Part shown: positions 46,754 to 54,900 of the stretch, one piece after another
Numbering within the stretch: the stretch's first letter is position 1
Layout: the number at the start of each line of letters is the position of its first letter
Origin: an uncultured Pirellulaceae bacterium
Lineage (GTDB): Bacteria > Planctomycetota > Planctomycetia > Pirellulales > Pirellulaceae
Direction of reading: 5' to 3'
Length of the DNA stretch: 59,512 nt
NCBI GenBank assembly: GCA_938083195.1
Contig: CALKCK010000032.1
Location: forward strand, 1 to 59,512
The notes under the pieces: generated by a model
What the model was told of the DNA's origin: nothing
The model's input: only the letters and a program-made list of their open reading frames with translations
Database searches by the model: none
Translations under genes and position numbers: made by a program

Positions 46754-47227
46754 TCATTCAAGAATGACTTCGATTTTAGGATTATTGGGAACGATCGTCA
46801 GCGTAAGCGGAGTCGATTTAAGGCGTTCATACTGCTCAGGAATCGGTCGGTTTTTAAGCGATTTAAGGAACTTAGCAGCTTTCATAATAGATGCCTCGTC
46901 CTCTCCACGATCCCCTGGGATCGGTCCCTCAACAACGAGTACTTTGCAATCGCATGCACAACAACCAGATTCTTCTTTACCCGGCAGACGAAGCGTAAAC
47001 TCTCCCTTGGCATCCGATACTCCAGAGGCAACAAAGTTGCCATCCAGACCATCTGCCATCGGAACTAGCTTGATCTCCGCGTTAGCCAAAGGCTTTCCAC
47101 GTAACATCAAAACGCCGCTTACGGGGACAACTTCAACCGCGGCCTCTCCGCCGCAGCCAGTCAAAAGTAGAGCAAAGCTGCAGCAGGAAAGCAGGTATCC
47201 CAATTTCATCAGGTTAGTTTTGAACAT
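46754..47227 (-). CDS. Lipoprotein with a carboxypeptidase-regulatory-like domain
   Basis: A 157-residue lipoprotein: hydrophobic LGYLLSCCSFALLLTGC gives a good lipobox (LTGC, lipidated Cys at residue 25). The mature part starts with VVPVSGVLMLRGKPLANAEI and continues with FVASGVSDAKGEFTLRLPG, the pattern of the small beta-sandwich carboxypeptidase-regulatory-like domain often encoded next to DUF1559 genes in planctomycetes. An unusual Cys cluster (SGCCACDC) lies in the middle and might bind metal. It overlaps the end of the DUF1559 gene by 14 bases, so translation is likely coupled. The ATG at 47209 is an alternative start. Confidence 0.85.
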   Translation of the reverse strand: MFKTNLMKLGYLLSCCSFALLLTGCGGEAAVEVVPVSGVLMLRGKPLANAEIKLVPMADGLDGNFVASGVSDAKGEFTLRLPGKEESGCCACDCKVLVVEGPIPGDRGEDEASIMKAAKFLKSLKNRPIPEQYERLKSTPLTLTIVPNNPKIEVILE

Positions 47228-48173
47228 TGGCTACAATTCCATCATTGCGGACTGCCAAACTTTGAAGCGTTATTAAGTCTGCAGTTCCGGTGAGTGTAAC
47301 GAACTGAACAGAGCCATCGGCCATTACGAAGTTCGCACCGCCGGGATGACCACTGCTAAACGAGTTGAACTTCTTGTCAGTCATGGAATAGCTTGGGTTG
47401 GGACCAGAACCAACAGGAAGCTTGTAATTGATTGGCTCAATAACGCCAGACATGCAGTCACGTGCAGCGGTACGATTGGACCACGCCCAACCCCGGTAGT
47501 TTTTGAAATTCTGCCACTCAGCATCCTTGGAATATCGCTCGCCTACAAGCAGAGTATTGGAAGATCCATCAGTAATCGCCCCAAACGTTGTCTTACTGTT
47601 GTAATACATAACTCCATCGTAAGTAACGCTGTAGTAGTACCAAGTCTGAAGTCCGGCAACCGAGAAATAACTATTGGCACCAAAATAATAATCGTTGTAC
47701 TGCACAACTTGCTCTTCGATGTCAGAAGGGCACAGAAACGTCGGAACTACGTTGGCTGCTGGCGAGTCCTCGCCACTAGCATTGGCGTACTCTCTTTGAT
47801 TCAAATTCAATTGGTCGAAAAGATTGTTCTGCTCCATGAACGGAAGAACCCATACCATCCAAGAACCAAACTTTCCATTGACCGCCGGCTCGCTCAGCCC
47901 CATGCTGTTTGCTTGACCGGTGTAAAACGAACCAGACCCTTGATTGATCGGAACGTTGAGTCCCGGAGGAAAATGCTGAAACGCACTTTCGTAATTCAAG
48001 CAAGCCAATCCAGCTTGTCGAAGGTTGTTAGCACACTGAATCCGGCGAGCAGCTTCGCGAACCTGTTGAACAGCCGGAAGTAGCATTCCAATGAGAATGC
48101 CGATGATGGCAATCACAACAAGAAGCTCGACCAGAGTGAATCCTGTTCGCCTCGGTTTAGAGTTTGAAAACAT
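47214..48173 (-). CDS. DUF1559 pseudopilin-like protein
   Basis: A 319-residue DUF1559 protein. The prepilin motif TGFTLVELLVVIAIIGILIG gives cleavage after G11 and is followed by MLLPAVQQVREAARRIQCAN and the NLRQAGLACLNYESAF block. The C-terminus has FSSGHPGGANFVMADGSVQF, the H-x9-DG motif. Compared with the copy at 4726-5790 it is shorter in the middle. A good ribosome-binding site (TTGAGGTAACT) precedes the ATG. It forms an operon with the lipoprotein gene that overlaps its 3' end. Role unknown. Confidence 0.93.
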   Translation of the reverse strand: MFSNSKPRRTGFTLVELLVVIAIIGILIGMLLPAVQQVREAARRIQCANNLRQAGLACLNYESAFQHFPPGLNVPINQGSGSFYTGQANSMGLSEPAVNGKFGSWMVWVLPFMEQNNLFDQLNLNQREYANASGEDSPAANVVPTFLCPSDIEEQVVQYNDYYFGANSYFSVAGLQTWYYYSVTYDGVMYYNSKTTFGAITDGSSNTLLVGERYSKDAEWQNFKNYRGWAWSNRTAARDCMSGVIEPINYKLPVGSGPNPSYSMTDKKFNSFSSGHPGGANFVMADGSVQFVTLTGTADLITLQSLAVRNDGIVANVQN

Positions 48174-48573
48174 AGTTACCTCAATAAAAATATTAGAACT
48201 GACCAGAGGATTCGCCTAACAATGATCAATATGCAGCGATATCTCCGGAAACATACCCGATGCGGGAATTGTAGATGGAAGACCTCTTTTTCGCCAGTTG
48301 CTACATATAAATCTTCGGTTAATTTCAGCAACTCCGCGAACGTGGTTGAATCCAATAAAACCGAAGCGAGTTAAACTTTAGAAAAACCGTCTTCAAACTG
48401 CCCAAGCCCCAATTTAAACCAATTCGACGCCCTCTCCACGATGTAGACGAATGGGCAATCGTGATTCTACTGGCTTCCCCAGCCATTTCCCTACTATAGA
48501 AATCAGGAAACCAAGGAAACCAAAACGAGTGACAAGGCTTCATTCCGACGAAAAAAACCTCTAGCCCAGTCCG
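48174..48573. other. Intergenic region between the CE15-like gene and the DUF1559 operon
   Basis: 400 bases on the minus strand between two genes. No gene or structured RNA was recognised. It should hold the promoter of the DUF1559-lipoprotein operon near its lower end; no strong terminator for the upstream esterase gene is visible. Confidence 0.45.
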
Positions 48574-49881
48574 TTATTTAACCCCGGGCTTGGCGCTTGA
48601 ATTTTCCAATTGCAAATTACCAAATTGGACATATTGCTCCCAGTCGTAAGCGGTAATGTCATGCTTTCCTGTTCTTAAATGATAGGCTCGCAGTTGAGTC
48701 CTCCTCGGCTCATCCGCTGCCGGTGACTTAAATTGCAGGGGAGAATCGCCGAAAAGCTCAAAAACGGCATTCGAATGATAGAGCGAAAGATATTCTCCGC
48801 GGGGATCAGCCCACTGATCTCCAGTCGCACTGGCCACATAAACAGCACGAGGCGCGATTAAAGCCATCAGCATATGTTGATCGACAGGTAAATCATTTTC
48901 TCGATCATCGAACTCTGGAAAACGGTCGCAAAACCAATGCGGGAAAACTCGATTGATCACTTCAACCGTTTCACCAAATTTCCTGCGACTCAAGGCAGCA
49001 CCACCGCAGCCCGAATTATTGCTAATGGTCATCCAGAATCGCTCATCCGAAGCACCTGCCCAAAGCGATGTTTTCCCAAGCCTTGAGTGCCCAATTAAGG
49101 CCACGTGTTTACCGTCAACGCCAGAATCTTGCTCGAGATAATCGAGGCAACGTGAAAGTGCCCAAGCCCATGCTCCAATGGACCCCCATTCTGATTTCGT
49201 CGGCTTCGTTTGCCCCGCTTCATAAAAGAGCGGATGTATTCCATTCTTGAATTGATCATGAATATCGGGATCGACGTCACCATAATATATCGTCGCCACC
49301 CCATAACCCGCATCGATAATTTCTCGACAAGGCCAGCGGCTTGCCGAGGTTCCTCGCCCTTCCTCATTCGCACGGTTATCTGTGGTGGAAGGAGATTCCC
49401 TATTCCTTACCCAACTCTTTGTGATCGAGACCTTCGGATCATCGGTGGTCGTGTGGTTACCGTGAAAATTGTATCCCAAAAAACACGGAACCTCTGAGCG
49501 GGTATTAGGCAGCGTGACCAAGAGAGTTGCAAAATTTGTTGGGTCATCCCCAAATACAATTCTCACCTCCTTACGAATCGCAGCCCCATTAAAAATCTCC
49601 CATGAAGAAATCACCTTAAAATCCACATTAACTTTACGCTTAGGTACGTCGCCATATACGTTTTTTGCCATCGCATCGAAAACTTCGAGACGGCGTTTTG
49701 CCTGCCAAGCCTCCGCCGTTTCCACGAAAACGCCATCATTTGATTTCAACAATTCAGGCAATGTAAAAGACGGCACCTTGGTTTCGTCCTTATTAATTCC
49801 GGGTCGCTGAGCAATTACTTGTTCATTCATAAAACACACCACCAAAACCAGACCGACAAGGGCAGGAACGCGGATTAACAT
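48574..49881 (-). CDS. Secreted CE15-like (glucuronoyl) esterase
   Basis: A 435-residue alpha/beta hydrolase with a signal peptide (VPALVGLVLVVCFMNEQVIA). ALIGHSRLGKTSLWAGA is the nucleophile elbow, and FWMTISNNSGCGGAALSRRKFGE follows, as in CE15 4-O-methyl-glucuronoyl methylesterases. WFCDRFPEFDD and MALIAPRAVYVASATGDQWA are further family blocks. In CE15 the elbow is usually GCSRxGK; here the Cys is His, which occurs in some bacterial relatives as I recall. It probably cleaves ester links between glucuronoxylan and lignin or analogous esters in algal polysaccharides, in the periplasm. AAGGA lies six bases before the ATG. Confidence 0.85.
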   Translation of the reverse strand: MLIRVPALVGLVLVVCFMNEQVIAQRPGINKDETKVPSFTLPELLKSNDGVFVETAEAWQAKRRLEVFDAMAKNVYGDVPKRKVNVDFKVISSWEIFNGAAIRKEVRIVFGDDPTNFATLLVTLPNTRSEVPCFLGYNFHGNHTTTDDPKVSITKSWVRNRESPSTTDNRANEEGRGTSASRWPCREIIDAGYGVATIYYGDVDPDIHDQFKNGIHPLFYEAGQTKPTKSEWGSIGAWAWALSRCLDYLEQDSGVDGKHVALIGHSRLGKTSLWAGASDERFWMTISNNSGCGGAALSRRKFGETVEVINRVFPHWFCDRFPEFDDRENDLPVDQHMLMALIAPRAVYVASATGDQWADPRGEYLSLYHSNAVFELFGDSPLQFKSPAADEPRRTQLRAYHLRTGKHDITAYDWEQYVQFGNLQLENSSAKPGVK

Positions 49882-50054
49882 TGGCCGTCCTTATAAAAAC
49901 ACTGTTCAGAATATGGTCATTCTAAACCAATTACGCTCGCCAATGCAGTACTTTTCCGTCATCAAATAATGGGTCTCGAATTTATCTGAAACAAAGCAAG
50001 GCTTATGCTACATTGAACATCCGTTAATCAAGTAGAGCCAAGTAGAGAAACACA

Positions 50055-50405
50055 ATGCAAGTCACACTTTCGCAACTAGCCTACGCCCGATCCGGCGACA
50101 AAGGCGATGGAAGCAATGTTGGCGTCGTAGCCTACAATGCCGATTGCTATGAAATCATCAAAACAGCTCTAACGCCCGCTCGCGTGAAAGAACACTTTCG
50201 AGAAATTTGTTTTGGCGATGTCGACCGCTACGAAGCTCCCAACTTGCTGGCTCTCAATTTCATCCTCCACGACTCACTGGGCGGTGGCGGAAGCGAAAGC
50301 CTAAAAACAGATGCCCAAGGGAAAACCCACGGTTTAGGTATCCTGTTTATGACGTTAGAGGTTCCCGATCAATTCGAAATTCCAAATCGAGAATGCGTCG
50401 GTTGA
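50055..50405 (+). CDS. AtuA-related C-terminal-domain protein
   Basis: A 116-residue protein. LSQLAYARSGDKGDGSNVGVVAYNADCYEI with RYEAPNLLALNFILHDSLGGG is the pattern of the stand-alone C-terminal (ferredoxin-fold) domain found fused to, or encoded beside, AtuA/DUF1446 acyclic terpene utilisation proteins. No AtuA N-terminal partner is present in this window. AGTAGAGAAA precedes the ATG as a weak ribosome-binding site. The function is unproven; a role in acyl-CoA or terpenoid catabolism is suggested only by family association. Confidence 0.8.
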   Translation: MQVTLSQLAYARSGDKGDGSNVGVVAYNADCYEIIKTALTPARVKEHFREICFGDVDRYEAPNLLALNFILHDSLGGGGSESLKTDAQGKTHGLGILFMTLEVPDQFEIPNRECVG

Positions 50406-50453
50406 TGCATTCTGTCCAAGATTCTCGATCCGCCATTAACAAAATCGCCGCCA

Positions 50454-50795
50454 ATGAAATGCTATGCTTCCATTATTTTCGGTCTGGTGTTGATCGGGAC
50501 GGGTCTGCTTCGCTCCGTCGAAGCCCAAGCATTTAAGCCAAATGCCTTTTGGTTCTGCTTAATAACGGGATTGCTCGCAATTGGAGCGGGTTACTTATTC
50601 CGAATGGACAAGTCCCGAGCGGGCACTGCCGTGGCTGTCATGACCAGCCTATTGGTGATCCTCTTTTACATGTACTGCTTAATTACACAACCAGAAAAAG
50701 ACGCGACCTACCGGGTTTGCATCGCACTCCTTGCAGGATTTACAGAACTTTCGCTGGTGCTCCTGCCAGCCAAGACTGGACAATCAACACAGTAA
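50454..50795 (+). CDS. Small membrane protein, unknown function
   Basis: A 113-residue protein with three to four hydrophobic segments (IIFGLVLIGTGLL, FWFCLITGLLAIGAGYLF, VAVMTSLLVILFYMYC and VCIALLAGFTELSLVLLP). It follows the AtuA-related gene by 48 bases on the same strand, so the two may share a transcript. The layout resembles the TMEM14 family of small membrane proteins, but I see no diagnostic motif. Confidence 0.65.
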   Translation: MKCYASIIFGLVLIGTGLLRSVEAQAFKPNAFWFCLITGLLAIGAGYLFRMDKSRAGTAVAVMTSLLVILFYMYCLITQPEKDATYRVCIALLAGFTELSLVLLPAKTGQSTQ

Positions 50796-50836
50796 ATCCA
50801 ACTCGGCTTGAACTCAAATCACAACGTCCGTTTGAG

Positions 50837-52546
50837 TCACTCCTTTTCTTTTTCATCCACAGTGGGTACCGACTGCGGGTCATTGTTTTTTTCAACAAGG
50901 GACCGCTCCGCCAAGTCAAAAACACTTCCTTCTTCGAGTGCTATGAAATCGTCTTCACCAGGAACAACAGGGTTCCTGCGATCATAAAAGTGAACCTTTC
51001 CTCGCCCTACGACGCGTGCCTTGGACTGTGTCACAACAATTGCCGTCGCCTCGTCAATTCCAATCCCTAACAACTGCGGATAGCGGTTGACGAGTGAAGT
51101 CATGTCACGCTGACGCCTTCGTTGGGAAAAATGCTGATCAATCGCGACCCCCGAAATAAATCCCAGTCCGCGTTCGTACCCAGGTGCCATAATGTCAAAA
51201 TTGGCGACTGGATTTGCTCGGCACATATACCTAGCCTGAATCGATGCTCCCGCAGAAGAACCCCCAATGACGCCCCCTCGATTGAGAACTTCTTTCATCA
51301 ACCGATGAGCCTCCGTACCGAAATAAGAATCGGCTAAATTCCATTGTCTTCCACCACCAAACCAAATCCCGGTAGCCTCTCGCAAAGGCGCCAGCAATGC
51401 TTCGTCGGAATTCGCTTTTTCGCGATCCTTCGTATGAATGAACGTTGCAGATTTCACTCCCATCTTTTCCCAAACCTCAACGATTCTCTGTGAATCAGAG
51501 ACTTCATCGCTCTCACTACAAGGCACGTAAACCATTTTGGCATTCGGCCCGCCGGCAAGTTTCACCATCTCTTCCATTAACCCTGCCGGCATCCCCCCAC
51601 CTCCGACAATGACTAAATTGCCGTTTTTCACCAACGGCGGCCGCGGACGACTCGGCGGAAATAAATCTCCCATCCGTTCTATCGCATCACGCCTCCACGC
51701 GGTTAGGTCCACGATCGTCTCGTAAGGGTTGGCACGCCGCGAATTCGCCTGCCGCAACACTTGAATCCGAACAGGCTTGGTTTCATTCGCCGCCAATGCA
51801 AAAACGGCAGCGCCGTCACCGAGAACTCGAATCTTTCGCCCCGAGAGCACGATGCAGGCTCCGGCCTCAACCCCAATACCAACGCAACTTGGATTGGCTG
51901 CTAAAACACCCAATAAAGCACTGCGCTCAGATTTATCTCGATAACCCGCCTTGATGACCGAATCGAAAACCAAGTCCCCACCCTCAAGAAATGAGATTGA
52001 GCTTTCCGTTGAGGTCATCACTAATTTACCAAAATATTCAATTGCAGGTCCATTAACACAAACCAATGCACCGCGACTGACCGCTTCTTTCAAAACCGGT
52101 AGTAAAGGAACAAGAATGCTTTGCGAGGACTCCCCCAAAACTGGTTCCGTTTGCAGCCATATGATTTTTGCAGAATCCAATTTTTCGATGGTCGAGGCAT
52201 CTTTCAAATCAGACGGTTCCCGGAGTACCAGAACCTGATGATTCTCCATTTCATCGAATTTAGCGGTCGTTTTGGAATTTGATTTATTCCTACCCTTAGG
52301 CAACTGCACCCGAACGACAGGGGCTTCGGTGCGACTTGAAGCAGCCAGCAAGAACTCAGCTGCCTCTTTGGGCAACTCACCACCTCCCCCAGCAATAACG
52401 GTTCCGTTAATTTTTAATTCGACAGGCCAAAGCTCGAATGACTCATCAAATTCCTGTCCCGGCAAACCATCGCAGATGGCAAACATAGAAAACAAAAGGA
52501 AAACCGTTTTTATCGTCGATCGGAAAATCATCTGACTCGCATCCAT
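50837..52546 (-). CDS. Cyanophycinase-like S51 peptidase with a duplicated, degenerate N-terminal domain
   Basis: A 569-residue exported protein (signal segment TVFLLFSMFAICDGLPGQ). The C-terminal half (about 305-545) is a cyanophycinase/peptidase E domain: VIVGGGGMPAGLMEEMVKLA, GIWFGGGRQWNLADSY and the nucleophile elbow GGSSAGAS (Ser431), then DQHFSQRRRQRDM and LLGIGIDEATAIVV. The N-terminal half (about 40-265) repeats the plan in degenerate form: VIAGGGGELPKEAAEF, IIWLQTEP, CVNGPA in place of GGSSAGA, and CVGIGVEAGACIVL parallel to LLGIGIDEATAIVV, followed by IRVLGDGAAVFAL. So one active and one inactive copy are fused. Peptide or cyanophycin-like substrates are inferred only. Confidence 0.88.
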   Translation of the reverse strand: MDASQMIFRSTIKTVFLLFSMFAICDGLPGQEFDESFELWPVELKINGTVIAGGGGELPKEAAEFLLAASSRTEAPVVRVQLPKGRNKSNSKTTAKFDEMENHQVLVLREPSDLKDASTIEKLDSAKIIWLQTEPVLGESSQSILVPLLPVLKEAVSRGALVCVNGPAIEYFGKLVMTSTESSISFLEGGDLVFDSVIKAGYRDKSERSALLGVLAANPSCVGIGVEAGACIVLSGRKIRVLGDGAAVFALAANETKPVRIQVLRQANSRRANPYETIVDLTAWRRDAIERMGDLFPPSRPRPPLVKNGNLVIVGGGGMPAGLMEEMVKLAGGPNAKMVYVPCSESDEVSDSQRIVEVWEKMGVKSATFIHTKDREKANSDEALLAPLREATGIWFGGGRQWNLADSYFGTEAHRLMKEVLNRGGVIGGSSAGASIQARYMCRANPVANFDIMAPGYERGLGFISGVAIDQHFSQRRRQRDMTSLVNRYPQLLGIGIDEATAIVVTQSKARVVGRGKVHFYDRRNPVVPGEDDFIALEEGSVFDLAERSLVEKNNDPQSVPTVDEKEKE

Positions 52547-52767
52547 TTCTTTGGAGTTACTTGAAAGCCGAAGTTCAAATAACCATAAGCGAATCCAACC
52601 CGTTTTTCCAGCAACCTTGGCGATTCAATGACAGTCAATTCTCAATCGTCCAACTTCTCCCGGAAGCTTCAACGGGAGAGTACCGCAGATCACAATTCCA
52701 TGAATCGACACTTCTCAAAAAACTAGTTGTTTGGCTTAGAAAAATCGCCCTTGAAATTACCCATTTT

Positions 52768-53586
52768 CTAGAATGAGTTTTCGTCGGATGGAAATTCCTG
52801 ATCCCTGACTTCGGTACACCATTCCGACGCTGCCGTTTGAATGGTCTCTTTTAAATTGGCATAAGCTTTCACGAAACTCGGCACGTAACCGCTCGTCAAG
52901 CCAAGCATATCATTAATAACCAGAACCTGTCCGTCACAGTGCTTTCCAGCACCGATTCCAATCGTAGGAATATCTAAAAGATCGGTTAGTTCTTTTGCAA
53001 TTTCCGCAGGGATGCACTCCAAAACGATGGCAAACGCTCCCGCTTTCTGGGCCGCAGTTGCGTCCATGATTATTTGCTCTCGATCCCGCTGAATCTTATA
53101 ACCACCCATCGTGTGAACCGCCTGAGGTCGTAATCCAACATGAGCCATCACGGGGATTCCAGCAGTCACGAGAGCATTGATCACTTCCGCCTGTTCGGCG
53201 CCACCTTCAAGCTTTACCGCTTGGCAACGAGTCTCTTTTAAAATGCGACCCGCTGCTGTGACACATTGGTGAATTCCCTGATGATTAATCGGAAAGGGAA
53301 TATCGACAACAACTAATGCGTAACGCGAACCTCTTCCTACCATTTCGGAATGGTAAATCATCTCATCCAACGTTACTGGCAGCGTATTTTCGTGACCTTG
53401 AACGACCATTGCCATACTGTCCCCGACCAGCAACACGTCGACACCAGAGGCATCGAGCAACGACGCCATCGTGAAATCGTAAGCCGTCAGCATGGTAATT
53501 TTTTCGCCCCGATTCTTTTTCCCAATCAAATCTGGGACGGTCAATCGCTTGCGAGATTTCTTTTGAGGCTGGGAAGGTTCGTTCAT
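52768..53586 (-). CDS. panB: 3-methyl-2-oxobutanoate hydroxymethyltransferase
   Basis: A 272-residue enzyme of pantothenate/CoA biosynthesis that transfers a hydroxymethyl group from methylene-tetrahydrofolate to 2-oxoisovalerate. MLTAYDFTMASLLDASGVDVLLVGDS is the classic N-terminal block with the metal-binding Asp. AVKLEGGAE, PVMAHVGLRPQAVHTMGGYK and IVLECIPAEIA provide the remaining active-site residues, and TIGIGAGKHCDGQVLVINDM is the conserved end. Length is standard for the family. panC and panD are not adjacent. Confidence 0.97.
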   Translation of the reverse strand: MNEPSQPQKKSRKRLTVPDLIGKKNRGEKITMLTAYDFTMASLLDASGVDVLLVGDSMAMVVQGHENTLPVTLDEMIYHSEMVGRGSRYALVVVDIPFPINHQGIHQCVTAAGRILKETRCQAVKLEGGAEQAEVINALVTAGIPVMAHVGLRPQAVHTMGGYKIQRDREQIIMDATAAQKAGAFAIVLECIPAEIAKELTDLLDIPTIGIGAGKHCDGQVLVINDMLGLTSGYVPSFVKAYANLKETIQTAASEWCTEVRDQEFPSDENSF

Positions 53587-53744
53587 AAAGGACTCGGATT
53601 CAATTCGTCAGAATCCCTAATTCTGGCACTCCCAACCTAGGAGAGCAAGACCGGAGAGGTTGCCACTGCAGAGACAACTCCGAACTTTATTATGATGGAA
53701 CCCCGACTGCTTGGGCGACAACAGCCAAAAACAGCAACCGGCAA

Positions 53745-54014
53745 TCAATGATTACGGCAAACCCCTGATTCACATGCCATTTTTGCTCGAAATTTCCGCA
53801 GTAATTCTTCCCGCGAACTCCAACGACTTCGGATCGCCTGGCATGCCCTTTGAATCTCGTCACTATCGGGAATTTGCAACTCAACGTCTCGAACATCACC
53901 CCATTCCCGCGCTCTCGATGACAACCCCATTTTTAAATCGGCGTCGAAGCACCAACACTCGTCCATTCTTAGATTCAACATTTCTCCATTCTCAAACAAA
54001 ACCATTGCGGGCAT
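53745..54014 (-). CDS. Hypothetical small protein (89 aa)
   Basis: A short frame encodes an acidic, helix-forming protein: AMVLFENGEMLNLRMDECW at the N-terminus, then DVELQIPDSDEIQRACQAIR and SRWSSREELLRKFRAKMACE. The segment AIRSRWSSREELLRKF resembles the RSGWSxxExxxR tail seen in small planctomycete hypothetical proteins as I remember them. The composition is protein-like, unlike the overlapping frames. The start could be M1 at 54014 or M4 at 54005, the latter eight bases after GGGGA. There is no close operon partner. Confidence is moderate only. Confidence 0.5.
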   Translation of the reverse strand: MPAMVLFENGEMLNLRMDECWCFDADLKMGLSSRAREWGDVRDVELQIPDSDEIQRACQAIRSRWSSREELLRKFRAKMACESGVCRNH

Positions 54015-54183
54015 CCCCGCCGAACTATTTAACGAATTCTTGTGCTAATAGTATGCATATGTTTGTGAAATATTTTTGAAGAACCAATGAGCATTTGGTT
54101 AATTCCCATTTTCGCCCAAAACAGGTAAGAGTTACGAGAGAGGGTCAATCGCCAAGCAACAACAGAAAACCAAATTTCAAAAG

Positions 54184-54900
54184 TTATGAATTCTGGTTTT
54201 TCTTTCGAAAGTTAGCTGGCGTATCTGAAATTGCATTTCGAAACTGCCTCGTTAATGCACTTTGATCAGTAAATCCACAGGCGAGTGCGATGTCAGATAC
54301 GGAGATCTCTGTCGAGATTAATTGACGCGAAGCCTTCTCTAGTCTGCACTTCATAATGAACTTTTTGGTGGACAATCGAAACACTCGTTTCATCCGTCGG
54401 TCTAACTGCACCGTCGATAGAGAAAATTGCCGAGCCAAGTGCTCCGTTTTCAATGACTGATCAAGATTATCTTTGATAAACTCGACGACGACCTTTAAAT
54501 CAGCAAGTTCGGGGTTACTATCATTTGGCCAATTTAAATCTTGGGAAATACCGACCAACCCAACAACCGCTCCTTGGCGATCATGGACTGGAAATTTACT
54601 CGCCAGGTACCATCCAATCGAGCCGTCTGAATTTGTAATCCGCTCAAGCTGATCCTGTATTGGCCGGCCAGTTTCAAAAACCACACGATCCTGTTGCTCG
54701 TAACCCTCCGCGAGTGGCTCTGAAAACACCTGCGATGCTGTTTTGCCGAGCAAGTCTGATTTATCGGTACCATTGACCCTTGCCACAAAGGCAAGATTCA
54801 CGGATTGATAAACCCCGTCAAGGTCTTTCACGCAATAAACAATATCCCCAAGGCTATCAAAGACCAGCTCAATCAACCCTGAAGAGAAATCACTCAACAT
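54184..54900 (-). CDS. PAS-domain AraC-family transcriptional regulator
   Basis: A 238-residue regulator. The N-terminal half is a PAS domain (LVFDSLGDIVYCVKDLDGVY through GWYLASKFPVHDRQGAVVGL) that likely senses a small molecule or redox state. The C-terminal half is an AraC-type double helix-turn-helix: FIKDNLDQSLKTEHLARQFS and STEISVSDIALACGFTDQSA, then LTRQFRNAISDTPANFRK. The ATG at 54900 is chosen because GGAG lies six bases upstream and it overlaps the pyrD stop by 11 bases; an open frame extends 25 codons further, into pyrD. It would be co-expressed with pyrD through overlap, although no functional link between the two is obvious. Confidence 0.88.
   Translation of the reverse strand: MLSDFSSGLIELVFDSLGDIVYCVKDLDGVYQSVNLAFVARVNGTDKSDLLGKTASQVFSEPLAEGYEQQDRVVFETGRPIQDQLERITNSDGSIGWYLASKFPVHDRQGAVVGLVGISQDLNWPNDSNPELADLKVVVEFIKDNLDQSLKTEHLARQFSLSTVQLDRRMKRVFRLSTKKFIMKCRLEKASRQLISTEISVSDIALACGFTDQSALTRQFRNAISDTPANFRKKNQNS

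Noticed and set aside
52561..52776. 71-codon plus-strand frame between the peptidase and panB genes
   Set aside because: TTG start, no ribosome-binding site, and it overlaps the panB 3' end; it is probably the shared upstream region.
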